Shown here: one piece after another, positions 11,061 through 22,604 of the stretch
How the letters are laid out: every line of letters begins with the position of its first letter
How positions within the stretch are numbered: the stretch's first letter is position 1
NCBI GenBank assembly: GCA_932294295.1
Contig: OW028576.1
Span: 41,742,747-41,806,746 of the forward strand
Source of the DNA: Alitta virens
Taxonomy: Eukaryota > Annelida > Polychaeta > Phyllodocida > Nereididae
Length of the DNA stretch: 64,000 nt
Reading direction: 5' to 3'
The notes under the pieces: model-generated
The model's database searches: none
Told to the model about the DNA's origin: nothing
What the model saw: the letters and a program-made list of their open reading frames with translations, nothing else
Made by a program: the position numbers and the translations under genes

Positions 11061-12127
11061 TAAACACTGTTATATGCTTTTGTTTTAGATACACGACTAA
11101 GCGTCCATGAGTACACATGCAAAACCTACTCGTATATTTTGATTTTTCATCTGAACCTTCCAGATGTAGTGGGGGACTAGAAACAACGTCAGCAAAGGTC
11201 AATTGATGAGTGCCATAATTGGTGATGTCATGTTCGTTAGAATGGATGATGACGTCATCTCGTGCAATTGTGCTATTTCTGCTTCAGTTGCAGCGCCCTC
11301 TGTTGGTCCAGTTCCTCATTACCATGGTGGATGATGTCCACATGCACAAAACTTGCTGGTTAAGAACTGACATTATCTATGCCACTAGTTTCTACCTCAA
11401 GAGATTCGTTAGCAACCCTGTACATGGTGTCTGAGTTTCCCTAATTACGTGGATTACTCATAGGACAGACCTCTTCAACTGAAAACAGCACCTTCCAATG
11501 CTATGTTCTTTTTGATAATATATATATATTTTTTTTAATATTTAGAAGGTTAGCTGGATCGGTTTAAGCTGTTCGTTAGGTAAAATTAAAAAAATCTTAT
11601 CTATGCACTAACAATAAAGATAAACACCCCCAATAGCACAAACAGCAAGTTATCTCTTGTGAGCTGTTGAAGTTCTCTAAACTATGACAGTGTATTAAAT
11701 AATTCATGTTCAATGGATTAAAATAATTCAGAGATTATTTTCTTTACGAAATTCATTTTCTGAAATTGGCAGATATAAATCAATAGCATTTGTTTTTGTT
11801 TCTTAAGTATTGAGGATCCAGGATTCAAGCTTTGGACATGAGCAAGGTATGTAAATAATTAAAGAAATATCACTAGAATCAACCATGACCTTGAGCCTTT
11901 TATAAGTGTATGCCTCTAACAACCTTGGGCATTACTAAGATGCGTGGCTGATAGCAGTGAGTACTAACTACAACTCACAGGACTTCAGAGCAGTAATGGA
12001 GACCTTAAAGATGCTCATTTGGGCCACTGTAATGGTCAATAATGCAATGGGGTGCATAAACCACTCTTTTAGTTTGTAATGAAGTACCTTTGAAAGTCGT
12101 GGGAGGTTACGCTATGGGAGAAGATCT
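11061..12127. other. No gene supported
   Basis: A short region near 11890-11960 resembles 23190-23260 (atgaccttga, gatgcgtggct). No coding evidence. Confidence 0.35.
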
Positions 12128-12430
12128 CGTATCCCAGTGGCCCACACAGGGCTCTGCGCATGATCTTTGTCTGTGGAGTAGGGCTTTATGTCCTGTATTT
12201 ATGCACCTATTGGTCTAATTAGGACAGGCAGGGACCATGGCAATAAAATGAAGGATGAAACAGCCATCAAACGTAGGCTCGGCCAGGAATCGAACCCAGG
12301 ACCCAGTGGTTGGAAGCCCAGAGCGCTACCACTGAGCAAGGCCTCCACCCAGGGCTCTGCACAATCACACTCCAGTGCCTGTCTAGCTCTCCCATACCTA
12401 GCACAGAATGACTTTGCAGGTTAACACGTC
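12128..12430 (+). repeat. Dispersed repeat D, split by SINE1
   Basis: Left part 12128-12165 and right part 12350-12430 join across the SINE. Shared landmarks with 26010-26157 and, reversed, 38000-38180 are cagggctctgc, agtgcctgtctagctctccc and ataccta. Part of this unit resembles the 32-bp minisatellite at 26333. Confidence 0.6.
12173..12350 (-). mobile_element. SINE1 copy inside repeat D
   Basis: Minus-strand SINE1 with GGGTTCGATTCC-type B-box. agggctctgc occurs on both sides (about 12148 and 12351), consistent with an aged target duplication. Confidence 0.85.
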
Positions 12431-13029
12431 ATTAAACATTATATCCCTAGCTCACATGTAGTGGTTATTTAGGGATCACAGTGATGGGTGGATGGCACTG
12501 GATGGGCGATATGTTTAACGACATGTTAAACCAAGAGGTCAGTCACAGATGACAGTAGTGAAACATCATTAAAGCAAATGGAGGCAAAGTATTATCTCCA
12601 AAAGGTGAACTTAACAGCAAGGTAGGGTACTATGACAAGACCAAACTGAGCCCAAATATTGTTGCCCTGCTAGAAATATGAGGTTCCACCGTTAAAAAGT
12701 CTAATTGCCAGAATTATATTCAGAAGGGATTTGAAAGAACATCACAAGGAATAACAAAGCCTCAGCAAACCAACAAAACTTTTCATAGAAAGAAAAAGGT
12801 CATTATAGTGGAAAGTAAATGAGATTCTGTCTGAGCAGTGTGACAGAGGGTGTGACACGGTCAACCAACAATGACGAAACTGGAAGTAAGAGAAAAATGA
12901 CGTTTTCTTTATATAAAGTTATCCTGGCCTTGTCATTAATGCAGCCGTTTTCAAAAAGCACTGTATTCTTGGTAGTAGAAGTAGAGCCCTGATCCTCACC
13001 CATTCTTTATCAGGCTCCATTCCCTTTTT
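12431..13029. other. No feature seen
   Basis: No supported gene or delimited repeat. Confidence 0.3.
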
Positions 13030-13230
13030 CTCAGCTACCTAGTTAAGCACGGTATCAAGCCGACCATCCCTGGTGGCACCTCATCTTGTTATCTCAAGCG
13101 AAAGGTGCTCTGATCACTGACCATTAGGGAGAATATTGGTCTTAGTGGTGTCTCCACATGCGAATCTGTGATGGCCAGGGCTTTCTCGAGGGCTAATGCC
13201 ATGACACGCAAGGCGAGTGAACCTCATCGC
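13030..13230 (+). repeat. Dispersed repeat E, copy 1
   Basis: Collinear with 27830-28025: cagctacctagtta, ggtatcaa, ggtggca-c-catct-gttatctca, gatcac-gaccattaggg and gtcttagtggtg. No coding frame; possibly the 3-prime part of a retroelement. Confidence 0.7.
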
Positions 13231-13584
13231 CTGTACGACTGATAGAATAATATCAGATTAACTTTTGCAAGATTGCTGGAAATGTAACCACTAAAGTGGA
13301 TGCCATCTTTTAAGACCACCTCACAGTTAAGGCAATCTTACAATTAAGGCAGACACCTTGAATTGGGTAGACATCGGTCAACTGACGTTAGGTCGATGTT
13401 GAGGCATAAAATCTGTGTATAGACTTCCAAATTTAAAAACCCATATGCACATTTGTATTCTTTCTCTAGTTTTTATCACAACTTTACTAGCATAAATACT
13501 AGTAGGCTAGATAGTGTGTATTGGCATATTACTAACATTGTTCCCAAAGGGGATCCTATGTAATTGCAGTGTAACAATTCTCTT

Positions 13585-13655
13585 ACCAGAACGGCAATCG
13601 AACACTGGTCCCTGGTACTAAAAGCCAGAGCATTAACCATTGTACCAAAGAGTCA
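13585..13655 (-). mobile_element. Lone tRNA-like SINE head
   Basis: On the minus strand it holds an A-box-like ggtacaatggttaatgc, an anticodon-loop-like ggcttttagtacc and a B-box-like gtgttcgattgcc. The T-arm does not pair well, so it is a decayed SINE head and not a functional tRNA gene. Confidence 0.4.
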
Positions 13656-14861
13656 CTCTCTGGCGAGATGGCAAAATTCTGTTCACATCAGGTCCACTAC
13701 ACTACAGCAGTGACATTATAGCAGTAATAATCGTATCGGATGAGCTGGGCTAAGAAATGACGACAAACCATAAATTATAAAAATAAAAATAAAAAGAGAG
13801 AATGAAAGAGATCTAAGCAAAGCAGGCACCCCACCAAAAAAACCACCATAGCTATGCATAATGTGGTTACCTTTAGATAACTCTGTTGGACAAAAAGGTG
13901 GGCATCTTGTAACAGTCTTAGCAGTGCTCATGCTTAATACATGAAGGCAAATGTAGTGTCAAGCAAATAAGCATCAAAGGTTATACAAGGGTCAGATGGT
14001 CCTAAGAAGCCCCCTGTCTTACTTTGCCCACCAAGCCAACAAAATACAACAATTTAACGTTCTAAAGACATTCTGGGAGCATATATTATTATTATTATTA
14101 TTTATATATATATTTTTTTAGATATAGTTACTAAAATAGACAATATAACTCGATATAAAATCTGTACATATGTAAATACCCACTCCTGCTGCTTATTGTA
14201 TTCAGTATTAATCTTCTATGGTGCATTGATTCCTGCTAATTGTCCTGATGATGCCTTGTTCTATTCGTATGCTTATAGTTGTATATAATTATCATATAGA
14301 TGTGTTTAATATGTAACTAAATTATGTTCATGTAGATTGTTCTTTTATTTTACTTTATTATTATATATATATGTATATTTTTATTTTTTATCCTTGTATA
14401 TATTTTTTAAGACACATGTATCTATATTATCAATAAAATCATATATATATATATATGTCTTAGTTACAAAGGTGGTAGTTCAGTAAGCCCGTTTGTGTGT
14501 TTCTTGATCTGTTCAAAGATATTGATTGCCTCTTACCCAACATATACAGGTTATTTGTAAATTTACATACGTATCAGAAGATTTTAATTAAATTGAAAAT
14601 ATTTTTATATGCCCACACATTCATAATTCAGCCATTCTAGATTGCTCATCATCATATATCCTCATAAATTTTGTTCTCTCTTCTCCTCTTTCTCTTATTT
14701 TGTAAGCCTTGAGAATTAGTTTATTATTATTATGTTTTTTTACTATGTACTGATTAAATTATAAATCCATAGCAATATAACTGATACACAGAACCACAAG
14801 GGGGCGTGATGATAGCTTTGTTACCACAACTTAGTCACTGCCTCCTTGACCATATAGTATA
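13656..14861. other. AT-rich, no gene
   Basis: Includes runs of ATT and TA at 14085-14120, 14340-14400 and 14445-14457. No supported frame. Confidence 0.4.
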
Positions 14862-14946
14862 GGATAATTTATGTATAGTTGTACCAGACAGATTTATTTT
14901 TTGTAAATGTATGGTCAAAATAAAATATTCTTGAGTCTTGAGTCTT
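14862..14946 (+). mobile_element. Probable LINE 3-prime tail with CTTGAGT repeats
   Basis: Ends in AATAAAATATT followed by two copies of cttgagt. The same layout (AATAAA then ttgaatc/cttgagt units) is seen at 24688, 44638 and 6022. It fits the 3-prime end of a CR1/L2-type non-LTR element; no coding part remains. Confidence 0.5.
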
Positions 14947-15170
14947 AAAGAAATTGACCAATCCATTTTTTTAATTGCCTCTTAAAGAAATTGACCAATC
15001 CATTTTGCCATTTAGACACCATTAGGTTACTCATGTCATGTTAGTATCCTGCATAAATTGATTTGTCAAATCACAAGGTAATACTATTGTCTAATAAAAG
15101 GCAATAGCTCTTTTCAGTACTAATTAATCTGTTGACGATGACGTGGTGGTTTGTTTAAAAACAAGCAATA

Positions 15171-15401
15171 CAGTCACACCAAGAATTATTTAGACACTCC
15201 CAGAATTTGATGCCAATTCTGACAAAATTAGAAGTGATTTAGGTTAAAATGGCATAAAATTCTCTGCTAACATTCAAATCTATATTTCAGTGGCTCTCTG
15301 TGGCTGTGGTGTCAATGCATTCTTCATGGATGATTATATGTTATGGACAATTCTATATTTGTGAAAAGTCACAAGCGTCTGAATAATTTTTGGTTTGACT
15401 G
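15171..15401. mobile_element. Tc1/mariner-type MITE, 231 bp
   Basis: Left end CAGTCACACCAAGAATTATT and right end AATAATTTTTGGTTTGACTG are imperfect inverted copies, with TA outside both ends (15169-15170, 15402-15403). It has no coding capacity. A truncated copy lies at 55198-55365. Confidence 0.85.
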
Positions 15402-15403
15402 TA

Positions 15404-16188
15404 TTCGTCAATTTTTTTAAAATAGATATGACTGGATATCTTTGACATCAGGGAACGAATCTTATGGGGATAATAACACGCAATCGCTTGCACCACATAT
15501 GATTGGATATTTCTGCACCAACTGTAGTAGATATGGGTACTATTACTGATAGCAGAAACACCCTGGCAGACGACTTTCTCAATTGAGTCACCTTATTACA
15601 ACTGCAGGTCAGCTTGTTTCCTTTCTGTGCCTCATTCTGAGATAACAATTGGCCATGTCCCAGTCTCCAAACAATGATTAGACTGTGAGTAGACAGATAG
15701 AATGGACTCAAAACAAGGCACAAACAGAAGACAACAATGGCCATTGTTTCCTAGCAGCAAAGATGAATAAAGGAAAATGAAAGAGCCAGTAAATTTGGTC
15801 CCCAAGGAGAAAAATGAACAGGAAACAAAAAGTGAAAGGAATTCGTGTGATGTATTGATACTGTTAATAAGAATGATTTTTTTAACTCTGCAAACCAAAC
15901 TGACATTGAGGATCTCATTCATAAAACTTGCAGAGTACTTTTGTTTGTTTTTATTAATTGGCAAGATCTTGAAACATAACAGATGTCAGCAGTCTCATTG
16001 TTTTCTTAACACTGAGGTAAATGTAAATGTATTTGTTTACAGTCTGTTCCACCACTCAAGCATTCTCAACCAACTTCACAATTAAACCCTTGGCAAGCCT
16101 ATTAAAGCTTGAGCCTTTCTAAACTCTCTGGGCAGCCGTATTGAGAGCAGACTGGCGAAGCACTCTGCAATAGCTATCAGTGCAACAA
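15404..16188. other. No gene supported
   Basis: Three overlapping frames of about 100 codons on both strands (15448-16085) overlap each other and have no domain; I do not call a gene. Confidence 0.35.
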
Positions 16189-16396
16189 TTTGCACCTGGG
16201 AGGTGTGTGTGTGTGTGATTAGGGCTTTATGTCCTGTATTTCTGCACCAGTTGGGCTTATTAGGACTGGCAGAGACCATGGCAATGAGACGAAGGAGGAA
16301 ACAGCCATCCAACTTAGGAATCGAACCCGGGACCCAGCAGTTGGAAGCCCAGAGTGCTACCTCTGAGCTAGGCCCCCGCCCTTTTGCACCTGGGAG
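16189..16396 (-). mobile_element. SINE1 copy with perfect 14-bp duplication
   Basis: The direct repeat TTTGCACCTGGGAG is at 16189-16202 and 16383-16396. Between them lies a minus-strand SINE1 with a GTGTGTGTGTG tail. It has a small internal deletion next to the B-box (gggacccagcag). One of the cleanest retroposed copies here. Confidence 0.93.
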
Positions 16397-16629
16397 CGAA
16401 GCAGTGGTTCAAGGTGAATCTGCTCAGTTCTTCCATGTCATGACTGGGTTTTAACCCATGACAATGTGTGTATGAGTTGAACACCTTATCAATTAGGTCA
16501 CAACACAAGGTAGTCTAAATGGCAAAAGTTATTTTTACAGACAGCAGGTGAGTGGAGTTCACTCTTACAAATATATATCATGAATGTGCCTATCAATTTT
16601 GCAACCAACCACCTTATCTTGACCCACCA

Positions 16630-16793
16630 GATGCTTCAGTGACATAATAATCATTAGCCCTTTCAGACATCCTCTCCATATTATGTACACACAAATTGTA
16701 GTGTGTGTTATGCTTCAGTGGTCGTTATTTCCTGTAACAAGTAGCCCAGCTTGCATAATACATTAAAGACAAAGCCGAAGGCGACTGAAAGGT
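16630..16793 (+). repeat. Dispersed repeat pair with 8556-8706
   Basis: See the 8556 copy; ctccatattatgtacacaca and gacaaagccgaaggcgactga are shared. Confidence 0.75.
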
Positions 16794-17679
16794 CGATGAG
16801 GGAGCGTTAAGTGAAAATGTGATCACGAGGGAAGTACTTCAGACGGTGCAGAAATATTCACACAGCAGGTGCTTGAAGCCTCTAACGATGTATCTTTTTC
16901 TATTTCTTTTGTTTTATATTTGGAATGAGGTATAGACACAGGCGTCAGCCAGCGATTCTAATCATTGAACTTTGCAGCATATAATGGGTCTACATGCGTA
17001 AAAATTAACAAAATCAATGGTGCGACATTGCCCTTCTTAACAAGTCGGAAAATGACCCTAAAGCACTTAGATAATGATGGACATAAGCTATCTCTTCAAG
17101 AAGTAACAGGTGACAGTTTGGATATTTTTAGTTACTGTCTATTTAGTGACATGAGACACTAGATTTTCCTTAAATGTCCACATTGCTTCCTATTTTGGGA
17201 TCCAGGTAGACCCCTAGTATACCACTAAGAAGAAGGTTGTTTACACCATAATGATCAGGGAATGCTCAGCTGACCTCTGACCTGATTTGCATGAAAAAAT
17301 GAGCGTCTTCTCTGAGTCCGCACCCTGTCTCCTACCAGGTCTGTGACCAATCGGAGGACTTCTCCGTGGCACTTAAACGTAACCATACAGCTATTGCTTG
17401 GGTGCGTTACCTTCTTAATAATATAATAATAATACATGTATTTTATTCTGCATTGTTCATTGTAAAATCGCAAATGTGATATAAGAAACTAAAATGATAC
17501 ACCGCTAAGATTTCCTACGGTAATACTACTTCCTGCACAATCGGTAGGTGCAATCTCAAATAAATACATTTTACTCAATCACAAGTACAACCGGTCACTT
17601 TAAGCCCTATTTCCTGCAGTCCACCATGAAGCACTGTTTCTGCCAATTACTTAAGCATCTAACTGTTCTATAGTGAGAC
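16794..17679. other. No gene supported
   Basis: Short frames at 16965-17162 and 17255-17473 have no domain and no splice support. Confidence 0.3.
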
Positions 17680-17785
17680 TGAGTAGCATTCGGTGGTCAC
17701 GGCCTAAGTCAAGGTAATCCCAACTTGTCTGTGTAGAAGAATGAGTACAACAGATGGCATTCATCTTTTCAAACCAAATTTTTAT
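17680..17785 (+). repeat. Dispersed repeat pair with 9330-9450
   Basis: Same order of ggtaatcc, caacttgtctgtgtaga and a cattcatct-like block as the 9330 copy. Confidence 0.55.
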
Positions 17786-17869
17786 CCAGTTAGTTTTGTG
17801 CATAATAAGTGACAATTTTTGCTAAGCTTGTGGTAATATACATGTACAATTATATGACTGTGTCTATAC

Positions 17870-18000
17870 AGGTAAAATACCACCATCCATGGGATAAATT
17901 TCTAACATCCAAGCCTCAACATCTCAGCATTACGTCTGCCTCAGGCGGTTGGTCATATAAGCTCACTCAGCCTCAAACCCAGTAGCATTGAGACATTGAA
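17870..18000 (+). mobile_element. SINE2 tail fragment
   Basis: Matches the 3-prime half of SINE2: ccatccatgggataaat, catctcagcattacgtctgcctc and cagtagcattgagacatt. The head is missing. Confidence 0.65.
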
Positions 18001-18124
18001 CATTGAAATGAATGCATTGTGGTTTTTGCTTTATAAGTATATTCAATAGTTTCAGTCGAACTGAACTGCCATTCTGAACCAGCCAGCATGAGTCTTTCTC
18101 AGCCAACTCCCCTATATATAATAC

Positions 18125-18440
18125 AAGAGGTGCCATCGCCTAGTCGTCAGGTGCTTGCCTTCAAATCGAAAGGTTGTAGGTTCGAGCTCCAACCATGGCA
18201 TGGAGGAACTGAGCAGATTCTGCGTAACTCTATGCTCCACTCTGTAACTCTTTGCTCCACTCCACCCAGGTGTAAATGGGTACTTGGCTATAGGCAGTGA
18301 CGGCAATTAGCCCCTGCAGGTAATTATGTGTAATGGGTTGTATAGTCCCCAGGGAGTTGAGAAAGGCTCAAACTTGAACAGGCCTGCCAAGGGTGTAATT
18401 GTAAAGTCGGTTGAGACTGCTTGGACAGTGATAACTCAGA
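18125..18440 (+). mobile_element. SINE3 copy, full length, plus strand
   Basis: The tRNA-like head is catcgcctagtcgtcagg (A-box-like) through aaaggttgtaggttcgagc (B-box-like). The body holds ggcatggaggaactgagcag, ccacccaggtgtaaatggg, a cccagggagttgagaaaggc block and ggttgagactgcttggacag. Body pieces recur at 32385, 37665, 62486 and 63155. The overlapping frames of 64 and 70 codons are not genes. Confidence 0.8.
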
Positions 18441-19264
18441 CTATGAACCATTTACATTACATTTACATAATATTATGTACACCTTGGTGGGATGAAATAT
18501 AGAGTGCGGATTAGCAAAATGTTAGAAAGAAAAAATGCTCGAACATGTAACACATCATAACACGTCATTAAACCCCAGAAACTTGACAATTTTGGAACCT
18601 TTTGATCACTTTGCCACGGCATCTTTCAAATTGGATTTCAGAATTAACACTATTTATAGCACATTTCAGAGAAGCATGTTATTTTTGCCTCGTTGACAGA
18701 CATTGCCCTTAATCAGAAAAGAGGGAGTTACCAAAATTAACTTCGTTCTTTAATCTCCCTAATTGCCTTTAAGGCTTTGACATTAAAGTTTTTGTCTAAA
18801 AATGGCGTGAATTACCTGACCTTTGGGTGTTGCCTTTTCCTGTATTCAGATTTTCAGGTAGCGAATATTTTGTTAATTAACAACACCAATTTCCACTAAG
18901 AGCAGAATGTTATTTTTTCTCTCTAGCAATCTGTAAATTTAGCACCATGCTCAGACCAAAGAGTGAGGATTTCTAATGCAAGTAAATATTCATAACGGAG
19001 TTTAGTTTCGAAACCATAAAAAACAGAAGACAACATATAACATTCTATCCAACAACACCAACATAGATCCCCATCAATCAGCATGTTCTATCGAACATCA
19101 ATATGGTTCATTCAAGCCTAATCTTCACACTACAAAAGTCTAACACTTAGTCGATTTGTTTAATTAGCGTGTTGGTAGAAATACAGTGGGCCCTAATGTT
19201 TACATACTTGAGAATAAAATCATTTGGTTATTTTAAAGAAAAATGGCCAGAATTGTTCGAACTA
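18441..19264. other. No gene supported
   Basis: AT-rich, no delimited feature. Confidence 0.3.
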
Positions 19265-19292
19265 CGGTTAGTTCATAAAATATGGTTGACTC

Positions 19293-19300
19293 GAGTAGCT
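19293..19300 (+). repeat. 8-bp target duplication, left
   Basis: GAGTAGCT directly outside the left end of the hAT element; identical to 22380-22387. Confidence 0.93.
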
Positions 19301-22300
19301 TAGGGCTCTGTATCGTTTGATTCAAACGATACGATATGCATCATCGATACACTCATTTGATACACGATACGTATCGGCGATACGCATTCATAGTAAGTTT
19401 GTTATATTCCCAGCTGCGTTTTTACTAAATATTTTGCCTATAAAATTGCTAAGGCCTATAAAATTGTTAAGATCTCCATTTTTGTAAGTGACAGCCCCAA
19501 ATCAAGGACCAAAGCTTGTTGCAGTATATTCATGGAACAGAATTATCAAAATTGTTTATCTAAATTTTTTAATACTGGTCTGGAAACGCAAATACACTTA
19601 ATTTTATGGTGCAGTGACACCAGTTCACAAAACTATTAAACGAACACACAAACTATATTATTAATACACAATGCTGTCAATACAAAATGGTCAGTCACTT
19701 TACAGCTCCATTGGTCCCTCAAGTTCTTCTTTAAAAAAATAAGATCATTTGCATTTTCGTCATCTATGCAGGACCTCTTGGCATTGACAATGTCCCCCGC
19801 GGTACTAAACACCCTCTCGGCCGGAACAGAAGTGGCTTGTGCCACCAAATATCTGCATGCTAGTGTTACCAGCTCCTTACAGTGAGGGTTGTGTTCTGTC
19901 CACTGCTGCCAGAACTGAAGGGGATCAGAATGGTACGGGACTTTTGGTGAATTCCTGTACAATTGAATTTGCTCATGGGCTTTTTCATCTGCTGAAACTT
20001 CATGCCCTGAAGCCTGATTTTCATCATCATCTTCATCATCATCATCATCAGCCAGTATGGAATATAACTTCATTTTTTTGCTTGGTTGCTCATCCACCAT
20101 TATTACTTCCTTTGTGGCTGATTCAACTTGTTTTTTTAATTGCTCTCTGTCAGTGATCATCTCTACAATAAAGGCTTTTATTCTATGCCATGTGTCAGCG
20201 CTTATGCATTTTTTCCCCTTAGTTCTTGGGTCCAGAGCACTGGCTTCTTCAAGAAATTTTCGTATTCCATTCTTCTGGTACCTGGAAGACAAATCTGTCC
20301 ACAAAGCAGTCTTCAAGGTTTTTACATACACTGAATCATCAGGACTGGATTTGAATTTATTAAGGAGATTGGTGAAAAGGGGCAGTACAATCCCAGCAGT
20401 GGCCATGTGCTCACTTGAAACTAATAATGTAGCTTCATAAAGCTCGCTCATCACTTGTACATACTCTTCAACCATACTAACATGCTTATCAGATAGGTCA
20501 GGCACATCTTTTTTTTTTTTTGCCAGCCTTTCATCCAAGATGGCTGCAATTATTGCTGGCCTCTGTTCAAGAAAACGTTTTTTTCCCAAATACCCAGAAT
20601 TCCAACGAGTTTGGACTTCAGTGATGAGCTCATGTTGCGGTAAACCCAGAGCAGCTTGTTTTTCTTTAAAGACTTGTTTTCCAATAGCACTGTGGTGAAA
20701 ATAGGTGGTCAATGGTGTGATGAATTTGGTAGCTTTCTGTATAGTGGCATTTGCCTTCTGAGCTGCCAAATTTAGTGTGTGTGCAAAACATGGCATGTGG
20801 ATTCCTTTTGGCACAGAGTCTCCCAGAAGGTTACATGCCAGTGTGATGTTTGATGCATTGTCTGTAGTTATTGCTGTAATTTTTTCATTCAGTTTCCAGC
20901 ATGCAAGGGTAGTTTTGATGTCTTTGGCCAACTTCTCTCCAGTGTGACTGCCTTCAATGACATGTGTATCCAGAACCTTAGATTCGAGATTTCAATCCTT
21001 GATGTAGTGGACAGTAAATGTCGTAAAACTCTGTGTCCTGCGAGATGTCCAAGCATCAGTCGTTATGGCTGCACAAGATACATCATCTAAGTCTTCTTGT
21101 AATTTCTGCTTGACTGCAGTGCACCATGCAGGAATAATTTGCTCACTTACTGTGGCAGAGTTCGGGAACTTGTACATTGGTTCAGCCTGATGAATCATAT
21201 CTCGGAAGGATTTACTCTCTACAGTACTATATGGTCTCATGTCATCCACTAAGTGGTACACAATGGATTTGGTTAGTTGGTTTTGCTTGTGTGCAGGCAG
21301 TTTTGCAAGTCGAGTACGCTCCCAAGGATTCAAAGAAGCTGTAGAGGATTCCGTCTTTTGAGATTTATCACCCATGTCTACAAAAATTTAATTTAATGCA
21401 TGTAAGACATCCTTGAAAACTCAGATCCACTAGCTACATCAGTTTCCCCCCATTAATTATCCAGTTGCTTTCCCTTTTTATTTTTAATCAGTTAAATTAA
21501 ATCTCCAACTCTTGATATATTATTAGAGTACACTTGAGAATTGAAATTACCCATTGTATATAATTTATTTTGCAAGTCATTTCAAAACAACTCGTAGTCA
21601 ATTAGTCATACTCATAGAAACAAAACAGGAACACTACCTGAAACTGATAGGTGCACCATGACTTCAGTGTCATGTTTTCGACGCAGGTGGGATGCAAGAT
21701 TTGTAGTGTTACCCCCTTTGGCAACAATTATCAACTTGCACAAATTGCATTTTGGCCCATCTGGCGTTTCATCAAAGTATTTCCATACCTTACTGGATTT
21801 CGGTGGCATTTTGCAATTTTTGGTAGACTAGTAGCACTTGTACTAGTAGCAGACGGCAGTTGCAGACTAGAATCTAGCCTAAGGCAGATGCTATCTAAGC
21901 AGTGACAGTATCTGCCAAAAAGGCTAAACAAAGTTATGGGCATAGATATTGTCAAATACTATATAATTGTTATTATATAATGAATAGCTATATACAAGTA
22001 AAAACAAATTTATTATTCAAATAGGACGTTTAGGGAATCGGACATTTCAGGTTTGGACGTTTTGGTTGTCAGACGTTTTGACTTGATACTGCTCCAAGCA
22101 AGCTAATCACTGATTGGCTGTTATATTTCGGGCCAACTCATTTCGACCAATCACAGCGCATAACACAAAGTACTCAAAATGGCGGTTGTCACTGATAATC
22201 ACGACGATCTTAGCTACGTTTTGAAAGGAAATTGGTTTATATTTTGCATCTTAGGGACAGAAAAACTATATTTTATGTTTACCGATATGATACCGAAAAT

Positions 22301-22379
22301 CACACGTCTTATACCGGTTCTTTTATCGATTGCTTGTTACCGGTGTGACCGATAATCACCGAACCGGTGTAGAGCCCTA
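19301..22379 (-). mobile_element. hAT transposon, 3079 bp
   Basis: Terminal repeats are TAGGGCTCT at 19301-19309 and AGAGCCCTA at 22371-22379, flanked by a perfect 8-bp duplication, the size made by hAT transposases. The left subterminal region (19310-19388) is packed with cgatac/gatacg motifs, and the right one (22280-22370) with related gatacc/accggt motifs, as expected for transposase binding sites. The transposase gene fills the middle on the minus strand. The perfect duplication and short decay suggest a fairly recent insertion. Confidence 0.95.
19636..21809 (-). pseudogene. hAT transposase, BED finger, one nonsense codon
   Basis: Catalyses cut-and-paste of its own element. Exon 1 (21638-21809) encodes a BED-type finger with C21, C24, H41 and H46. 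A GT-AG intron spans 21378-21637: donor CAG/GTAGTG and acceptor TTTTGTAG. It splits one codon after its first base, and the frame continues exactly into exon 2. Exon 2 carries the first acidic residue in TTDAWTS (about residue 165). An in-frame TGA at 20992-20994 follows (about residue 186), where relatives usually have tryptophan. The same frame then runs to 19636, with TTDNASNI (about D230), a CxxH motif (MPCFAH), an acidic linker and the C-terminal dimerisation motif PAERVFSTAG (about E578). Total is about 637 codons, usual for animal hAT proteins. Only the TGA breaks it; readthrough or a sequencing error is possible. Confidence 0.93.
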
Positions 22380-22387
22380 GAGTAGCT
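22380..22387 (+). repeat. 8-bp target duplication, right
   Basis: GAGTAGCT immediately after the right terminus of the hAT element. Confidence 0.93.
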
Positions 22388-22395
22388 ATAAGGCA

Positions 22396-22604
22396 ACGGT
22401 TTTTTGATCTTTCGTTTCTCGACACCACCGGCCAAACTTTTGCAGTGCCGGTCAATTAATAAATCAATGTATATGGTACATCCATTGATTTATTAATTGA
22501 ATTTATGAAAAAAAAACTTTCTGGGCAGTTTTTTTATTTTCCGACCGACCGTCTCATGAAAAACGGTCCGAGAAAATTCCGAGAAACATAAGATAAAAAA
22601 ACCG
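22396..22604. mobile_element. Foldback element nested in MITE-A, about 209 bp
   Basis: The ends ACGGTTTTTTGATC and the reverse of GATAAAAAAACCGT pair, and further in CGTTTCTCG faces CGAGAAAC. In its centre a perfect 17-base inverted repeat (22453-22469 with 22483-22499) surrounds a 13-base loop. The segment interrupts the MITE-A sequence. The target duplication is unclear, so the exact ends may be off by a few bases. Confidence 0.75.

Noticed and set aside
10990..11202. Minus frame sharing a C-terminal peptide (CSFAGYNQ) with 43134-43418
   Set aside because: The shared peptide comes from the same mobile-element end at both places and is not a conserved protein.
13585..13655. Possible tRNA-Lys gene
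   Set aside because: The anticodon loop is plausible but the T and acceptor arms do not pair; treated as a SINE head.
19839..20440. Plus-strand frames of 105-127 codons
   Set aside because: Shadows of the hAT transposase gene on the minus strand.
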